Assembly (NCBI RefSeq): GCF_009859475.1
Contig: NZ_CP044549.1
Span: forward strand, 992,001-1,056,000
Origin: Hydrogenophaga sp. BPS33
GTDB taxonomy: Bacteria > Pseudomonadota > Gammaproteobacteria > Burkholderiales > Burkholderiaceae_C
Direction of reading: 5' to 3'
DNA length: 64,000 nucleotides
Below are positions 38,270 through 48,074 of the stretch, in pieces. Below the pieces are notes generated by a model, which was not told the origin of the DNA, searched no databases, and worked only from the letters and a program-made list of their open reading frames with translations. Position 1 is the stretch's first letter. Every line of letters starts with the position of its first letter. Made by a program: the position numbers and the translations under genes.

Positions 38270-38959
38270 ATGGACATCGTTTTTCTCCCCGGACTGAACA
38301 ACACGGGTGACGTTTTCCGGGACGTCGCCGCCGCACTGCCGCCCCAGACCCGCAGCCATTGCCCAGACCTGCCGCCGCTGGACAGCGTGGAGGCCTTGGC
38401 CGACGCGGTGCTGGCCAATGCGCCGCCAAGCTTCGTGCTTGCCGGGTATTCCTTTGGTGGCTATGTCGCCATGGCTGTGCTGGAAAAAGCCCGCGATCGG
38501 TTGAACGGCCTGTGCCTCATGGGCTCGAGCGCCCGCGCCGACTCCGAAGAGCAGAAGGCCAAACGTCAGCAGACGCTGCAGGCGTTCGACAGCGCGACTT
38601 ACGTGGACACCGCGTCGTCGTCCCTGGCCCCGTTCCATCCGGACAACCGCGCGCGGCCCGACCTGGTGGCGCGCCGGCGCGCGTTGGCGAGCGCCTATGG
38701 TGCGCAGCGCTATGTGGCCCACGTGCGCGCCACGATGGACCGCAAGGACCGCTCGCACCTGCTGGATGGCGCGGTGCCCACGCTGTGGCTGGCGGGCTCG
38801 CACGACGCGGTGGTGCCGGTGCAGCGGCAAGCCGAAGAGGCCGCCAAGGCCCGGCACTGCGAATGGGTCGAGATTTCGGGCGCGGGCCATTTGCTGCCGC
38901 TGGAGCAGCCCTCGGCGGTGGCCCTGGCGCTCTCCACCTGGATGGGACGCTTGCGATGA
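38270..38959 (+). CDS. Small alpha/beta hydrolase
   Basis: 229 residues. IVFLPGLNNTGDVFRDVAAAL opens the fold, AGYSFGGYVAMAVL carries the nucleophile Ser near residue 64, LWLAGSHDAVVPV the acid and GAGHLLPLEQP the His. It lies 9 bases after the oxygenase gene and overlaps the following CaiB gene by four bases, so it belongs to the same operon. It may be an esterase or thioesterase on the cleavage product. Confidence 0.87.
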   Translation: MDIVFLPGLNNTGDVFRDVAAALPPQTRSHCPDLPPLDSVEALADAVLANAPPSFVLAGYSFGGYVAMAVLEKARDRLNGLCLMGSSARADSEEQKAKRQQTLQAFDSATYVDTASSSLAPFHPDNRARPDLVARRRALASAYGAQRYVAHVRATMDRKDRSHLLDGAVPTLWLAGSHDAVVPVQRQAEEAAKARHCEWVEISGAGHLLPLEQPSAVALALSTWMGRLR

Positions 38960-40140
38960 GCCCCACCCCATTGGCCATGGACGGCATCCGCGTGTTCGAT
39001 CTCACGCAAGGCATTGCCGGCCCTTACAGCACCATGCTCATGGCGGCGCACGGCGCCGAAGTGATCAAGGTCGAACCGCCCGGCGGGGACTGGATTCGCC
39101 ACGCGCGCAACCAGATCCGAGGCCACGCACCGGCCGCGATCGCGGTCAACGTCGGTAAGAAAAGTATCCAGCTCGATCTGAAGAACGCCGACGATCTCGC
39201 CACCGCGCAAAGCATTGCGCGCACCTGCGACGTGGTGGTGGAGAGCTACCGGCCCGGCGTGGTCGAGCGCCTGGGGCTGGGTGCAGCGCAACTGCGCGCG
39301 GACAGTCCCGCGCTGATCTACTGCTCGGTGACGGGTTTCGGGCGTGACAGCCGGCTCTGTGACAGGCCTGTCATCGACCACATCGCCCAGGCGTATTCGG
39401 GCTGGATGCACATCAACGCGGACGAGAGTGGCGCACCCCAGCGCACGCGCAACGTGGTATTGGCCGACCAGATCACCGGCCTGTACGCCTACCAGGCCAT
39501 CGCCAGCGCCTTGCTGCGCCGCTTCCGCTTTGGCACCGGCGGAGCGCTGGAGGTGACCTTGGCCGGTTCCATGGCGGCGTTTCTCGCGCCGCGCATCATT
39601 TCCAGCGCGCTGAGCGACGGCAAGGTCGGCAACGCCGAGTTCACCGCCCCCACCGGCGACTACCCGACACGGCAGGGCGTGCTGGTGGTGGCGGTGCAGA
39701 AGCCAGCCGACGTGCAGCGCCTGTTCGCGATGCTGGAGCGTGCCGATGTCTTGCAGGACGCGCGTTTCGCCACGCCCCAGGCGCGTGCGCAGAACGCCGA
39801 CGCGCTGCGGCGCGAACTCGCCACCATCCTGCAAGACAGGACCGCGGCGCAATGGGAAGAACAGCTCGCGCCACACGGCGTGATGGTTTGCGAGGCGCGC
39901 GACATTGCGCAGTTTATGGCCGCCCAGCGCAGTGACGGGGTCGACGTGATCGAGACCCTGGACCTGCCTGGCGTCGGGCCATGCCCGCTGGTCAAGGTGC
40001 CGGGCGCGCCGCCCTGGCAAGGGCGGCGCAGTGCCCCGCGTTTTCCGCAGGTCGGTGAAGACCTGCAACACATCCTGGATCAGCTGGGCCGCTCACCACG
40101 CCCTGCGTCCGCCATTGCCACAGAGCACCACAACCCATGA
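38956..40140 (+). CDS. CaiB/BaiF (class III) CoA-transferase
   Basis: 394 residues. IRVFDLTQGIAGPYSTMLMAAHGAEVIKVEPP opens the family fold; VESYRPGVVERLGLGAAQL follows; the catalytic Asp is probably in VLADQITGLYAYQA. It overlaps the hydrolase before it and the nitronate monooxygenase gene after it by four bases each. It likely adds CoA to an acid formed by the upstream oxygenase and hydrolase steps. Confidence 0.92.
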   Translation: MSPTPLAMDGIRVFDLTQGIAGPYSTMLMAAHGAEVIKVEPPGGDWIRHARNQIRGHAPAAIAVNVGKKSIQLDLKNADDLATAQSIARTCDVVVESYRPGVVERLGLGAAQLRADSPALIYCSVTGFGRDSRLCDRPVIDHIAQAYSGWMHINADESGAPQRTRNVVLADQITGLYAYQAIASALLRRFRFGTGGALEVTLAGSMAAFLAPRIISSALSDGKVGNAEFTAPTGDYPTRQGVLVVAVQKPADVQRLFAMLERADVLQDARFATPQARAQNADALRRELATILQDRTAAQWEEQLAPHGVMVCEARDIAQFMAAQRSDGVDVIETLDLPGVGPCPLVKVPGAPPWQGRRSAPRFPQVGEDLQHILDQLGRSPRPASAIATEHHNP

Positions 40141-41132
40141 AACCCGGTACCGTCGCATCCTTTTTTGAACGCACCCCGCTGCGCCTGCCGGTGGTGGCCG
40201 CGCCCATGTTCCTCGTCTCGGGGCCGGACATGGTGCTCGCCGCTTGCAAGGCCGGCATCGTGGGCGCGTTCCCCACCCCGAACGCGCGCCCCATCGAGGC
40301 ACTGGAATCGTGGCTGCTCACGATCACCGAAGGCCTGCGCGAGTACCGGCAGGCCAACCCCGATGCGATCGTGGGTCCTTGGGCGGCCAACGTCGTCACC
40401 CATTCGTCCAACGCCCGCCTGGCGCAGGACCTCGCGCTGATCGAGAAGTACCAGCCCCCCATCGTCATCACGGCGCTGGGCAGTCCCAAGCCCGCGCTGG
40501 ACGTGGTGCACGGCTACGGCGGCATCGTGTTGGCCGACGTGGTCAATCTGAAGCTGGCCCGCAAGGCGGCCGACGCGGGGGTGGACGGCATGGCCTGCGT
40601 CAGCGCGGGCGCGGGTGGGCACACCGGCTGGATGTCGCCCTTCGCCTTCGTGCGCGCACTGCGCGAATTTTTCGATGGCCTCGTCGTCATCGGCGGCGGC
40701 ATCGCCGACGGCCACAGCGTGGCCGGCGCCACCATGGCCGGCGCGGATCTGGTCTACATGGGCACGCGCTTCATACCCACGGTGGAGAGCATGGCCTCGC
40801 CCACCTACAAGCAGATGCTCATCGACGCCACCGCAGAAGACCTCGTCATCAGCAGCGGCCTCACCGGCACACCGGCGAGCTGGCTCAAGCCCTCCTTGCG
40901 GGCGGCCGGCCTGGACCCCGACGACCTCCCTCCCACGCCGCCGCGCAACTACGACAGCAACCGCTCGCTCAAACAACGCAAGTGGGTAGACACCTGGACC
41001 GCTGGCCAGGGCGTGGGCGCCATCAAGCGCATCAGCCCGGTGGCCGAGGTGGTGGAGGAGCTCGAGCGCGAGTACACGCGCGCCATTCGGCAATGGCGCC
41101 GGTTCGACCAGCCACAGTGGGAAACCGCTTGA
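40137..41132 (+). CDS. Nitronate monooxygenase / 2-nitropropane dioxygenase-type FMN protein
   Basis: 331 residues, TIM-barrel FMN family. APMFLVSGPDMVLAACKAGIVGAFPT is the conserved opening; GAGGHTGWMSPFAF holds the catalytic His; GGGIADGHSVAGATMAGADLVYMGTRFIPTVES is the FMN-phosphate region. Many members are not true nitronate oxidases; some are enoyl reductases of FabK type. In this operon it may oxidise or reduce an unsaturated CoA ester. Substrate open. Confidence 0.87.
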   Translation: MKPGTVASFFERTPLRLPVVAAPMFLVSGPDMVLAACKAGIVGAFPTPNARPIEALESWLLTITEGLREYRQANPDAIVGPWAANVVTHSSNARLAQDLALIEKYQPPIVITALGSPKPALDVVHGYGGIVLADVVNLKLARKAADAGVDGMACVSAGAGGHTGWMSPFAFVRALREFFDGLVVIGGGIADGHSVAGATMAGADLVYMGTRFIPTVESMASPTYKQMLIDATAEDLVISSGLTGTPASWLKPSLRAAGLDPDDLPPTPPRNYDSNRSLKQRKWVDTWTAGQGVGAIKRISPVAEVVEELEREYTRAIRQWRRFDQPQWETA

Positions 41133-41181
41133 CGGCCGTGCGGCATATGGATGAGATGTTTGACAACCTAGGAGATACGAC

Positions 41182-42144
41182 ATGACTTACTTGAAAAAAG
41201 CGCTGGCGGTGCTGGCATTGGCGGTGGCGGGTTCGGCTTCGGCGGCCTGGCCCGAGAAGCCCATCACCCTGCTCATTCCGTTCCCGCCCGGCGGCCTGGC
41301 CGACGCGGTCAGCCGTTCGCTCGCCGAAGAGGTGGGCCGCACGCTGGGCCAACCGCTGATCCTGGAGAACCGGCCGGGCGCCAATGGCCGCATCGGCCTG
41401 GAGCAGATGGCCCGCGCGCCCAAGGACGGCTACACCATTGCCGCCACGGTGCCCGGCATGCTGATCTTCCAGCCCCTCACGGAGAAGACCTACAAGTTCG
41501 ACCCACTGAAGGACTTCGAACCCATCACCATCGCGGTCGACACCTACAACGTGCTGGTCACCAACCCGCGCGTGTCCGCCACCGGGGACCTGCGCGAACT
41601 GGTCGCCAAGGCCAAGGCCCAGCCGGGTGCGATGAACTACGGCACGCCCGGCAGCGGCAGCAGTTTCCACTTCAACACGGTGGTGCTGCTCGACAAGCTG
41701 GGCATCAAGGCCACGCACGTCTCGTACAAGGGCGAAGCGCCGGCGCTGATCGACCTGGCCGGCGGATCGATCGAGTTCATGCTCGCCGGGCAGTCCGCGC
41801 GCCCTTACATCCAGGACGGCAAGATCAAGCCGATCGCCGTCACGTCCCGACAGCGCGTGGGCATCCTGCCCAACGTGCCGACCTTGTCCGAGCTCGGTGT
41901 GGACTTCAAGACCGATGGCTGGGTCGGCTTCATCGCGCCTGCCGGCGTTCCCAAGGCCGTGCTGGACCGACTGAGCGAGGCCTTTCGCGCCGCCATCAAA
42001 CTGCCCAAGGTGCGCGAGCAGATCGCCACGATGGGCTATGAGCCGGTGGGCAATTCCCGCGAGGAGTTCCGAAGCCTGGTCAAGGACCGCCTGGAACATT
42101 ACCGAGCGCTGATCCGCTCGGGATCGGTCAAGCTCGAGGAGTGA
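41182..42144 (+). CDS. Bug/TctC family periplasmic solute-binding protein
   Basis: 320 residues with a Sec signal (KKALAVLALAVAGSASA, cleaved near residue 22). Bug motifs: ITLLIPFPPGGLADAVSRSL, LENRPGANGRIG and KDGYTIAATVPG. It closes the IclR-linked operon, 49 bases after the monooxygenase gene, and may capture the operon's substrate. There is no TctA/TctB gene nearby. Confidence 0.92.
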   Translation: MTYLKKALAVLALAVAGSASAAWPEKPITLLIPFPPGGLADAVSRSLAEEVGRTLGQPLILENRPGANGRIGLEQMARAPKDGYTIAATVPGMLIFQPLTEKTYKFDPLKDFEPITIAVDTYNVLVTNPRVSATGDLRELVAKAKAQPGAMNYGTPGSGSSFHFNTVVLLDKLGIKATHVSYKGEAPALIDLAGGSIEFMLAGQSARPYIQDGKIKPIAVTSRQRVGILPNVPTLSELGVDFKTDGWVGFIAPAGVPKAVLDRLSEAFRAAIKLPKVREQIATMGYEPVGNSREEFRSLVKDRLEHYRALIRSGSVKLEE

Positions 42145-42183
42145 GCGGGAGCCCCGGGGCGGGCGCGCGCCTATGATCGGCGC

Positions 42184-43059
42184 ATGCCCAAACACAAGAC
42201 CCCGGCGGGTCCGAAACCCACCTTGCAGGAACAACTGCCCGAGCTGCGGCCCGGGCAGTCCATCGCCTTGCTGCAGGAGCTGCACATCCTCACGCGCGAA
42301 GGCAAGCTCAACCAGGACACGCGGCGCAAGCTCAAGCAGGTCTACCACCTGGTGCAGTTCATCGAACCCTTGCTGGCCGAGGTGCTCGCCGCGCGCGGCG
42401 ACGTGACGCTGGCCGACCACGGCGCGGGCAAGTCCTACCTCGGTTTCATCCTGTACGACCTGTTCTTCAAGGACAAGCCGGTCGGCCGTGTGACCGGGGT
42501 GGAAACCCGCGCGGAACTGGTGGAGAAGTCCAAGGCCCTGGCGACCCAGCTGGGTTTCGCGCGCATGGACTTCCTGGCCACCACGGTGCAGCAGGCGCTC
42601 ACCGATCCCGCCTTGCCTGCCACCGTCGACGTGGTGACCGCTCTGCACGCCTGCGATACCGCCACCGACGACGCCATTCAATTCGGCCTGGCCAAGCAGG
42701 CGCACCACATGGTGCTCGTGCCCTGCTGCCAGGCCGAAGTGGCCGGCGTGATGCGCCAGCACAAGGCCCTGAGCCTGTCGCGCACGCCGCTGGCCGAGCT
42801 GTGGCGGCACCCGCTGCACACGCGCGAGTTCGGCAGCCAGATCACCAACGTGCTGCGCTGCCTGCAGCTCGAAGCGCATGGCTACAGTGTGACGGTGACC
42901 GAGCTCGTGGGCTGGGAACATTCGATGAAGAATGAGCTGATCCTGGCCCGTAGAATGGACCACGATCGCCATGGCGCTCGCGAGCGGGCCCGGCAGCGGT
43001 TGCAGCAGGTGCTCGACGAACTTCATCTGAACGATCTCGCGCAGCGCTTCGCGGTCTGA
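42184..43059 (+). CDS. SAM-dependent methyltransferase (Methyltransf_32-like)
   Basis: 291 residues. The SAM-binding motif I is LADHGAGKSYLGFILYD (about 79-95), followed by VTGVETRAELVEK (acidic loop) and VDVVTALHACDTATDDAI. LVPCCQAEVAG (about 179-189) is a conserved Cys-Cys segment of this family, which occurs in bacteria and eukaryotes (GSTCD-like) with no well-defined substrate; RNA modification is a common guess. The first 60 residues are basic and helical. Confidence 0.82.
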   Translation: MPKHKTPAGPKPTLQEQLPELRPGQSIALLQELHILTREGKLNQDTRRKLKQVYHLVQFIEPLLAEVLAARGDVTLADHGAGKSYLGFILYDLFFKDKPVGRVTGVETRAELVEKSKALATQLGFARMDFLATTVQQALTDPALPATVDVVTALHACDTATDDAIQFGLAKQAHHMVLVPCCQAEVAGVMRQHKALSLSRTPLAELWRHPLHTREFGSQITNVLRCLQLEAHGYSVTVTELVGWEHSMKNELILARRMDHDRHGARERARQRLQQVLDELHLNDLAQRFAV

Positions 43060-43215
43060 CCCCTCGGGCACGCTGTTTGCCCATGTGTCCATTTGCGTTT
43101 CCCCGGTGTTTCAATCAGCGTTCTTCGCTGATGCCGGTTTGCCAGGTGGTGTCACGGGCGCTTCGTGCCCCGGGCTGAGCGCCTTTCCACAAGCCCCATC
43201 CAGGAGTTCCTGCCC

Positions 43216-44403
43216 ATGGTCACCGATTACAGTTTTCTGCTCCAGTCCATTGCGTGGCCACTGGTGCTGATGTTCGCCTGGTTCATCAGCGAGCGCGCCT
43301 ATGAGCTGTGGCACATCCCGAGGGTGACGACCTACGTCGCGGTAGGGCTCGTGGGCGGGCTGATCAACCTGCCCGGCCTGACCACCGATGTGCCGGGCCT
43401 GCCCTTTCTGGCCAACGTGGCGCTCTCGCTGGTCCTGTTCGAGCTGGGCTACCGCATCAACCTGCGCTGGTTCCGCCACAACCCCTGGGTGCTGCTGCTG
43501 GGCGCGATCGAGTCCATCGTCACGTTCTGCGTCGTGTACTGGGTCAGCGGCTGGTTCGACCTCGCGGTGGACGTGCGGCTCATCATCGCGGCGCTCTCCA
43601 TTTCGGCCTCGCCCGCGGGCATCGTGCGCGTGGCCAACGAGTTGCGCAGCGCCGGTCAGGTGACCGAGCGTGTGCTGCACCTGTGCGCCATCAACTGCAT
43701 GGTCTCGGTGCTCGTGCTCAAGCTGGTGGTGGGCTACTGGTACCTGAGCACCTCGGGCGATCTGGTGATGGCGGCCTTCGGCAGCATCCACCAGGTGGGC
43801 ACGTCCCTGGCCGTGGGCGGCCTGCTGGGCGTGGCCGTGCCCTGGCTGCTGCGCTTGCGCAGCACGAACGAGCGCGGCGTGACGGTGGTGTTCGCACTCG
43901 CCGTCCTGCTGCTCACCACGGCGGCCTATGGCCTGAAGATATCGCCCCTGCTGGCCGCGCTCACTTTCGGCGTCGTGGCGCGCGAGCGCCGCGTGCACCT
44001 GACCAATGCACAGCGCGATTTCGGTACCGCCGGCGATCTGCTGTCGATCTTTCTCTTCGTCTACATCGCCTCGCTGCTCGATTGGGCCGATGTGGGGGCC
44101 GGCATGTTCCTCGGCATTCTGCTGATCCTGGCCCGCACCGCCTCCAAAGTCGGCTGCAACCTGGTCGCGGCTCGCCTCTCGGGCATTACCGAGCGCAAGG
44201 GCCTGCTCACGGGCCTGGCGCTCACGCCCATGTCGGCCTTTGCCATTCTGCTGATCGAGCAAAGCCGCCTCTATGGCTTCGCGCCGGCCGAGCAAGTGCT
44301 GTCCATCGCCGCCGGGATGATGTTGATACAGGAGCTGTTCGGGCCGGTGGTCACACAGCGTGCGCTGATGGCCGCGCAGGAAACCCACGTGACCAAGGGA
44401 TAA
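43216..44403 (+). CDS. Cation:proton antiporter (CPA family) membrane protein
   Basis: 395 residues with about 11-12 hydrophobic segments. The ATG at 43216 follows CAGGAG. IPRVTTYVAVGLVGGLI and LFELGYRINLRWFR resemble the core of KefB/NhaP-type exchangers; ISPLLAALTFGVVARERR is another family-like stretch. No cytoplasmic TrkA-N domain is attached, so it is a bare transporter core. It exchanges Na+ or K+ for protons, by inference. The YbdK-type gene begins three bases after its stop. Confidence 0.85.
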   Translation: MVTDYSFLLQSIAWPLVLMFAWFISERAYELWHIPRVTTYVAVGLVGGLINLPGLTTDVPGLPFLANVALSLVLFELGYRINLRWFRHNPWVLLLGAIESIVTFCVVYWVSGWFDLAVDVRLIIAALSISASPAGIVRVANELRSAGQVTERVLHLCAINCMVSVLVLKLVVGYWYLSTSGDLVMAAFGSIHQVGTSLAVGGLLGVAVPWLLRLRSTNERGVTVVFALAVLLLTTAAYGLKISPLLAALTFGVVARERRVHLTNAQRDFGTAGDLLSIFLFVYIASLLDWADVGAGMFLGILLILARTASKVGCNLVAARLSGITERKGLLTGLALTPMSAFAILLIEQSRLYGFAPAEQVLSIAAGMMLIQELFGPVVTQRALMAAQETHVTKG

Positions 44404-44406
44404 GCC

Positions 44407-45534
44407 ATGCCACTCGAAACCTTCAAGGCCTCCGACTCGCTGACCATGGGCGTGGAGCTCGAACTGCAACTGGTCAACACCTACGACCTCGACCTCTCCA
44501 GCAGTGCCAACGACCTGCTCGAACTGCTGCGGCGCAAACCGTTTCCCGGTGTGGTCACGCCCGAGATGACGCAGAGCATGATCGAGATCGCCACCGACGT
44601 GCAGCGCGAACACGGCCCACTGCTCACCCAGTTGCAGCAGATCCGCGACACGCTGGTGAGCGCGGGCGACCGGCTCAACATCGAACTCGCCGGTGGCGGC
44701 ACGCATCCGTTCCAGCGCTGGTTCGAGCAACGCATCTTCTCCAAACCGCGTTTCGAGCAACTCTCGGGCCTGTACGGTTACCTCGCCAAGCAGTTCACCG
44801 TGTTCGGGCAACACGTGCACATCGGCTGCGCGAGCGCGGACGAGGCGCTGTTCCTGCTGCATTCCCTCAACCGCTACGTGCCGCACTTCATCGCCTTGTC
44901 GGCTTCGTCGCCGTTCTCCCAAGGGGTGGACACGCTGTTCGATTCGGCGCGGCTGAACTCGGTGTTCGCCTTCCCGCTCAGCGGGCGCGCACCCTTCGTG
45001 CTGAGCTGGGAGGAGTTTGCCAACGTCTACTTCACCAAGATGGAGAGCACGGGCGTGGTCAAGTCCATGAAGGACTTCTACTGGGACATCCGGCCCAAGC
45101 CCGAGTACGGCACGATCGAACTGCGCGTGTGCGACACGCCGCTCACGGTGGAGCGCGCGGCCGGCCTGGCCTGTTACCTGCAGGCCCTGTGCCGCCACCT
45201 GCTGGAGCGGCGCGAAGCCGCTCCCGAGGAAGACGACTACCTGGTCTACACCTACAACCGCTTCCAGGCCTGCCGCTTTGGCCTGGACGGCATGATGGTC
45301 AACCCCAAGACGCGCGAGCAGATCAGCATCCGCGAAGACATCCTGGCCACGCTGCGGCACCTCACGCCACACGGGGTGGCGCTCAACTCGCTGGCCGCGC
45401 TGGACGAGATCGAACGCACCGCAGGCCGCGTGGGCAACCACGCCACCTACCTGCGCAACCAGTTCAAGGGCAGTGGCAGCGTGCAGTCGGTGGTGCGCGC
45501 TAGCGTGGAAGCTTTGCGCCTGGGCCGTTCGTGA
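44407..45534 (+). CDS. ybdK: YbdK-type carboxylate-amine ligase (GCS2 family)
   Basis: 375 residues. [20 protein letters not shown] (about 12-31) carries the acidic metal-binding residues of the glutamate-cysteine ligase 2 fold; [19 protein letters not shown] and [11 protein letters not shown] follow. E. coli YbdK has weak gamma-glutamylcysteine ligase activity, and its physiological role is unsettled. Three bases separate it from the antiporter gene, so the two are probably co-transcribed; this could tie thiol or amide synthesis to ion balance. Confidence 0.9.
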   Translation: MPLETFKASDSLTMGVELELQLVNTYDLDLSSSANDLLELLRRKPFPGVVTPEMTQSMIEIATDVQREHGPLLTQLQQIRDTLVSAGDRLNIELAGGGTHPFQRWFEQRIFSKPRFEQLSGLYGYLAKQFTVFGQHVHIGCASADEALFLLHSLNRYVPHFIALSASSPFSQGVDTLFDSARLNSVFAFPLSGRAPFVLSWEEFANVYFTKMESTGVVKSMKDFYWDIRPKPEYGTIELRVCDTPLTVERAAGLACYLQALCRHLLERREAAPEEDDYLVYTYNRFQACRFGLDGMMVNPKTREQISIREDILATLRHLTPHGVALNSLAALDEIERTAGRVGNHATYLRNQFKGSGSVQSVVRASVEALRLGRS

Positions 45535-45622
45535 CGCTGTTCACGAATGGCCTGTAGGGGAGCGGAACCGCTTGTCAGGCAACTTCTTACAGTGCGAATG
45601 GACGGGCGCCGACTTAACGTTC

Positions 45623-45650
45623 TGAAACATACCCCATACAGTTTGTTTCA
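45623..45650. promoter_or_regulatory. Inverted repeat upstream of the 85-residue orphan gene
   Basis: TGAAACA (45623-45629) and TGTTTCA (45644-45650) are exact reverse complements with a 14-base spacer, in a region less GC-rich than its surroundings and 47 bases before the ATG at 45697. It could be an operator for an unlinked regulator. No regulator gene is next to it. Confidence 0.35.
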
Positions 45651-45696
45651 TCGACAGCACGTTTGTCCCCCCTCAAATTCTTCGCAGGAAACCGCC

Positions 45697-45954
45697 ATGT
45701 CCACCACCGCCACCCGCCTCAATCCCTTCGTCCTGATGCTCGATCCCGAAGCCGTGATCAGCGCCATGGAAACCAGCGCCACGCTGAGCAGCCTGCGCCA
45801 GCACATCTGCCGCCCGCTGGACAAGCCCCTGATCCCGAAGATCCGCGACGCCGCCACCCGCGCGTTCGACGCGGTGATCGACGCCGACGGGTTCATGGAC
45901 ACCGGCAGCGAGCTGTACCGCGACGCACAACCCGCATTGGGCGCCGTTCACTGA
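45697..45954 (+). CDS. Small protein of unknown function
   Basis: 85 residues from the ATG at 45697, after CAGGAA. It reads as a soluble, mainly helical protein: NPFVLMLDPEAVISAMETSATLSSL, then HICRPLDKPLIPKIRDAATRAFDAVIDADG. I do not recognise a family. Codon use resembles its neighbours, and the ribosome-binding site plus upstream inverted repeat support a real gene. It stands alone between ybdK and pncB. Confidence 0.65.
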   Translation: MSTTATRLNPFVLMLDPEAVISAMETSATLSSLRQHICRPLDKPLIPKIRDAATRAFDAVIDADGFMDTGSELYRDAQPALGAVH

Positions 45955-45967
45955 TTCATCGTTTTGA

Positions 45968-46023
45968 CCAGCGGGTGTGTTGACCCCGCTGGAAGGTCTT
46001 GGACGGCCCGCAGGCCGCCGTCC
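45968..46023. other. Two strong stem-loops between the small gene and pncB
   Basis: CCAGCGGG (45968-45975) pairs with CCCGCTGG (45985-45992) over a 9-base loop, and GGACGGC (46001-46007) pairs with GCCGTCC (46017-46023) over a 9-base loop. Neither has a clear T run, so they may be a rho-independent-like or attenuating structure before pncB, or the terminator of the small gene. Confidence 0.4.
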
Positions 46024-46111
46024 ACAGAACCGGGCCCGAACTCCGGCACACTGGGTGCCCCGAACCCGCTTCTGATTTCTCGTGTTGCACAACGCAGAAA
46101 GACCGCCTGCC

Positions 46112-47311
46112 ATGAGCCCTGTCATCCACAGCCTGCTCGACACCGATCTCTACAAGTTCACGATGTGGCAGACCATGCTGCATCGGCACCCGCAGACCCA
46201 GGCGATGTTCACCTTCGTCTGCCGCAACGGCAGCGTGTACCCCTTGGCCGATCTGGTGGACGCGGTGCGCGAGGAGATCGACCACTTGTGCCGCCTGCGC
46301 TTTCGCGAGGACGAGCTGGCCTTCTTGCGTGGCCTGCGTTTCATCAAGTCGGACTTCGTCGACTTCCTGCGCATCTTCCGGTTCCAGCGCGCGTTCATCG
46401 ACGTGCGCGCCAACGGCGATCGCCTGGAGATCGTCGCGCGCGGTCCACTGGTGCATGTGACGGGCTTCGAGATCCATGTGCTCTCCATCGTCAACGAGCT
46501 GTATTTCCGGGGGCTGAAGGCCGAAGGCGCGGAGGTGGAAGGCCGTCGCCGGCTGCAGCAGAAGATCGACGCATTTCACGGTTTTTCGACCGAACCGGCG
46601 AGGCGGCACCCGTTCGAATTCTTCGACTTCGGTTTGCGCCGGCGCTACTCGGCCGATTGGCAGCGTGAAGTCGTGGGCACGCTCAACGCCGCGCTGCCCC
46701 GCTACTTCAAAGGCACCTCCAACGTGCTGCTGGCGCGCGACCTGGGGCTGGTGCCCATTGGCACGATGGCGCACGAATACCTGCAGACCTACCAGGCGCT
46801 GGGCGTGCGCCTGCGCGACCACCAGAAGGCCGCGCTCGAAGACTGGGTGCAGGAGTACCGCGGCGACCTGGGGGTGGCGCTGACCGACGTGATCGGCATG
46901 GACGCCTTTCTGGCGGACTTCGATCTGTATTTCGCCAAGCTCTTCGATGGACTGCGGCACGACTCGGGCGACCCCGTGGTGTGGGGCGAAAAAGCCCTGG
47001 CGCATTACGAGAAGCTGCGCATCGACGCACACACCAAGCGGCTGGTGTTCTCCGATGGGCTGGACGTGCCGCGTGCACTGTCGCTTTATCGGCATTTCGC
47101 GGATCGGGCGCAACTGGGCTTTGGCATCGGTACGAACCTCACCAACGATCTCGGCCCGACGCCTTTGAACATCGTGATGAAACTGACCGAGTGCAACGGC
47201 CAGCCGGTGGCCAAGCTCTCCGACAGCCCGGGCAAGACGCTGTGCGACGACCAGACTTTTCTGGCGTACCTGAAGCAGGTGTTCGGTGTGACAGATGCCT
47301 CTATGCGCTGA
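46112..47311 (+). CDS. pncB: Nicotinate phosphoribosyltransferase
   Basis: 399 residues, normal length. It makes nicotinate mononucleotide from nicotinate and PRPP in NAD salvage. [27 protein letters not shown] and [24 protein letters not shown] are typical; the active-site region [16 protein letters not shown] is present, as is LVFSDGLDV. The ATG at 46112 is chosen over an upstream GTG (46082). It converges on the SDR gene, 22 bases away. Confidence 0.96.
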   Translation: MSPVIHSLLDTDLYKFTMWQTMLHRHPQTQAMFTFVCRNGSVYPLADLVDAVREEIDHLCRLRFREDELAFLRGLRFIKSDFVDFLRIFRFQRAFIDVRANGDRLEIVARGPLVHVTGFEIHVLSIVNELYFRGLKAEGAEVEGRRRLQQKIDAFHGFSTEPARRHPFEFFDFGLRRRYSADWQREVVGTLNAALPRYFKGTSNVLLARDLGLVPIGTMAHEYLQTYQALGVRLRDHQKAALEDWVQEYRGDLGVALTDVIGMDAFLADFDLYFAKLFDGLRHDSGDPVVWGEKALAHYEKLRIDAHTKRLVFSDGLDVPRALSLYRHFADRAQLGFGIGTNLTNDLGPTPLNIVMKLTECNGQPVAKLSDSPGKTLCDDQTFLAYLKQVFGVTDASMR

Positions 47312-47333
47312 GCGCCGATGGACCAACGCCCGC

Positions 47334-48053
47334 CTAGACCATTCCGCCGTTCGGTTGCACCACTTGACCCTGAACCCACGAGGCCCGCTCCGACGCCAGA
47401 AAGCCCACCACTTGCGCAATCTCCTCGGGGCGTCCAACGCGTCCCAGCGGGCTCATCGCAGCGGACCTTGCCAATGCCTCGGGCGACTTGCCCGCGCGGA
47501 ACAGATCGGTATCGACCGGCCCTGGAGCCACTGCGTTCACTCGGACTCCGCGGGCCGAGAGTTCGCATGCCATCGCACGCACCAAAGACTCCACCGCTGC
47601 CTTGGTGGCGCTGTATGGGCCGAGACCGGGCGCTGCGCGGCGGACCAGCGATGTGCTCAGGGCGATGATGCTGCCGCCGTCGGCCACCTGGCGGGCCGCT
47701 TCGGCCAGAACGTTGAATGCGCCAACGATGTTGGCTTCCACCAGTTGGCGAAAGCGCTCTGGGTCGAAATCAGCCAATGGCGCGGGCGGCACATTGATGC
47801 CTGCGTTCGCCACGACACACTGAATGTGGCCAGCGAAGTCGCGTCTTGTGAACTCGAACACTTTTCGAACGTCGGCCATTTCTCGGATGTCCGCCTGGTA
47901 GCAGCGCACCGTGCCTTCTGAAGTGCCCGATACGGGCGCACCGGACACACTGGTGTACCCCACGCCGAAGCCATCCGCCGCCAACACCTGCACACAGGCA
48001 CGGCCAATGCCGCGCGAGCCACCGAAGACGATAGCGGTCATTGTTTTGCTCAT
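47334..48053 (-). CDS. Short-chain dehydrogenase/reductase (FabG-like)
   Basis: 239 residues. GGSRGIGRA is the cofactor loop, VANAGIN the NAG motif, ALSTSL the catalytic Ser and YSATKAAVESL the Tyr-x-x-x-Lys pair (about 155-159). AAGGA precedes the ATG at 48053. It is the last gene of the leftward operon led by the flavoprotein; it could oxidise or reduce a hydroxy intermediate released by the ThDP enzyme. Confidence 0.93.
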   Translation of the reverse strand: MSKTMTAIVFGGSRGIGRACVQVLAADGFGVGYTSVSGAPVSGTSEGTVRCYQADIREMADVRKVFEFTRRDFAGHIQCVVANAGINVPPAPLADFDPERFRQLVEANIVGAFNVLAEAARQVADGGSIIALSTSLVRRAAPGLGPYSATKAAVESLVRAMACELSARGVRVNAVAPGPVDTDLFRAGKSPEALARSAAMSPLGRVGRPEEIAQVVGFLASERASWVQGQVVQPNGGMV

Positions 48054-48074
48054 GGTATGTGTCCTTCGGTTCGT

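Noticed and set aside
35915..38971. 1018-codon open frame opposite the hydrolase and carotenoid-oxygenase genes
   Set aside because: It spans three well-supported genes on the other strand and shows only shadow composition.
43114..43132. ATCAGCG/CGCTGAT hairpin between methyltransferase and antiporter genes as a terminator
   Set aside because: Seven base pairs without a following T run is too weak to claim.
43111..45441. 776-codon open frame opposite the antiporter and ybdK genes
   Set aside because: It is antisense to two genes with strong motifs; no start context or domain supports it.
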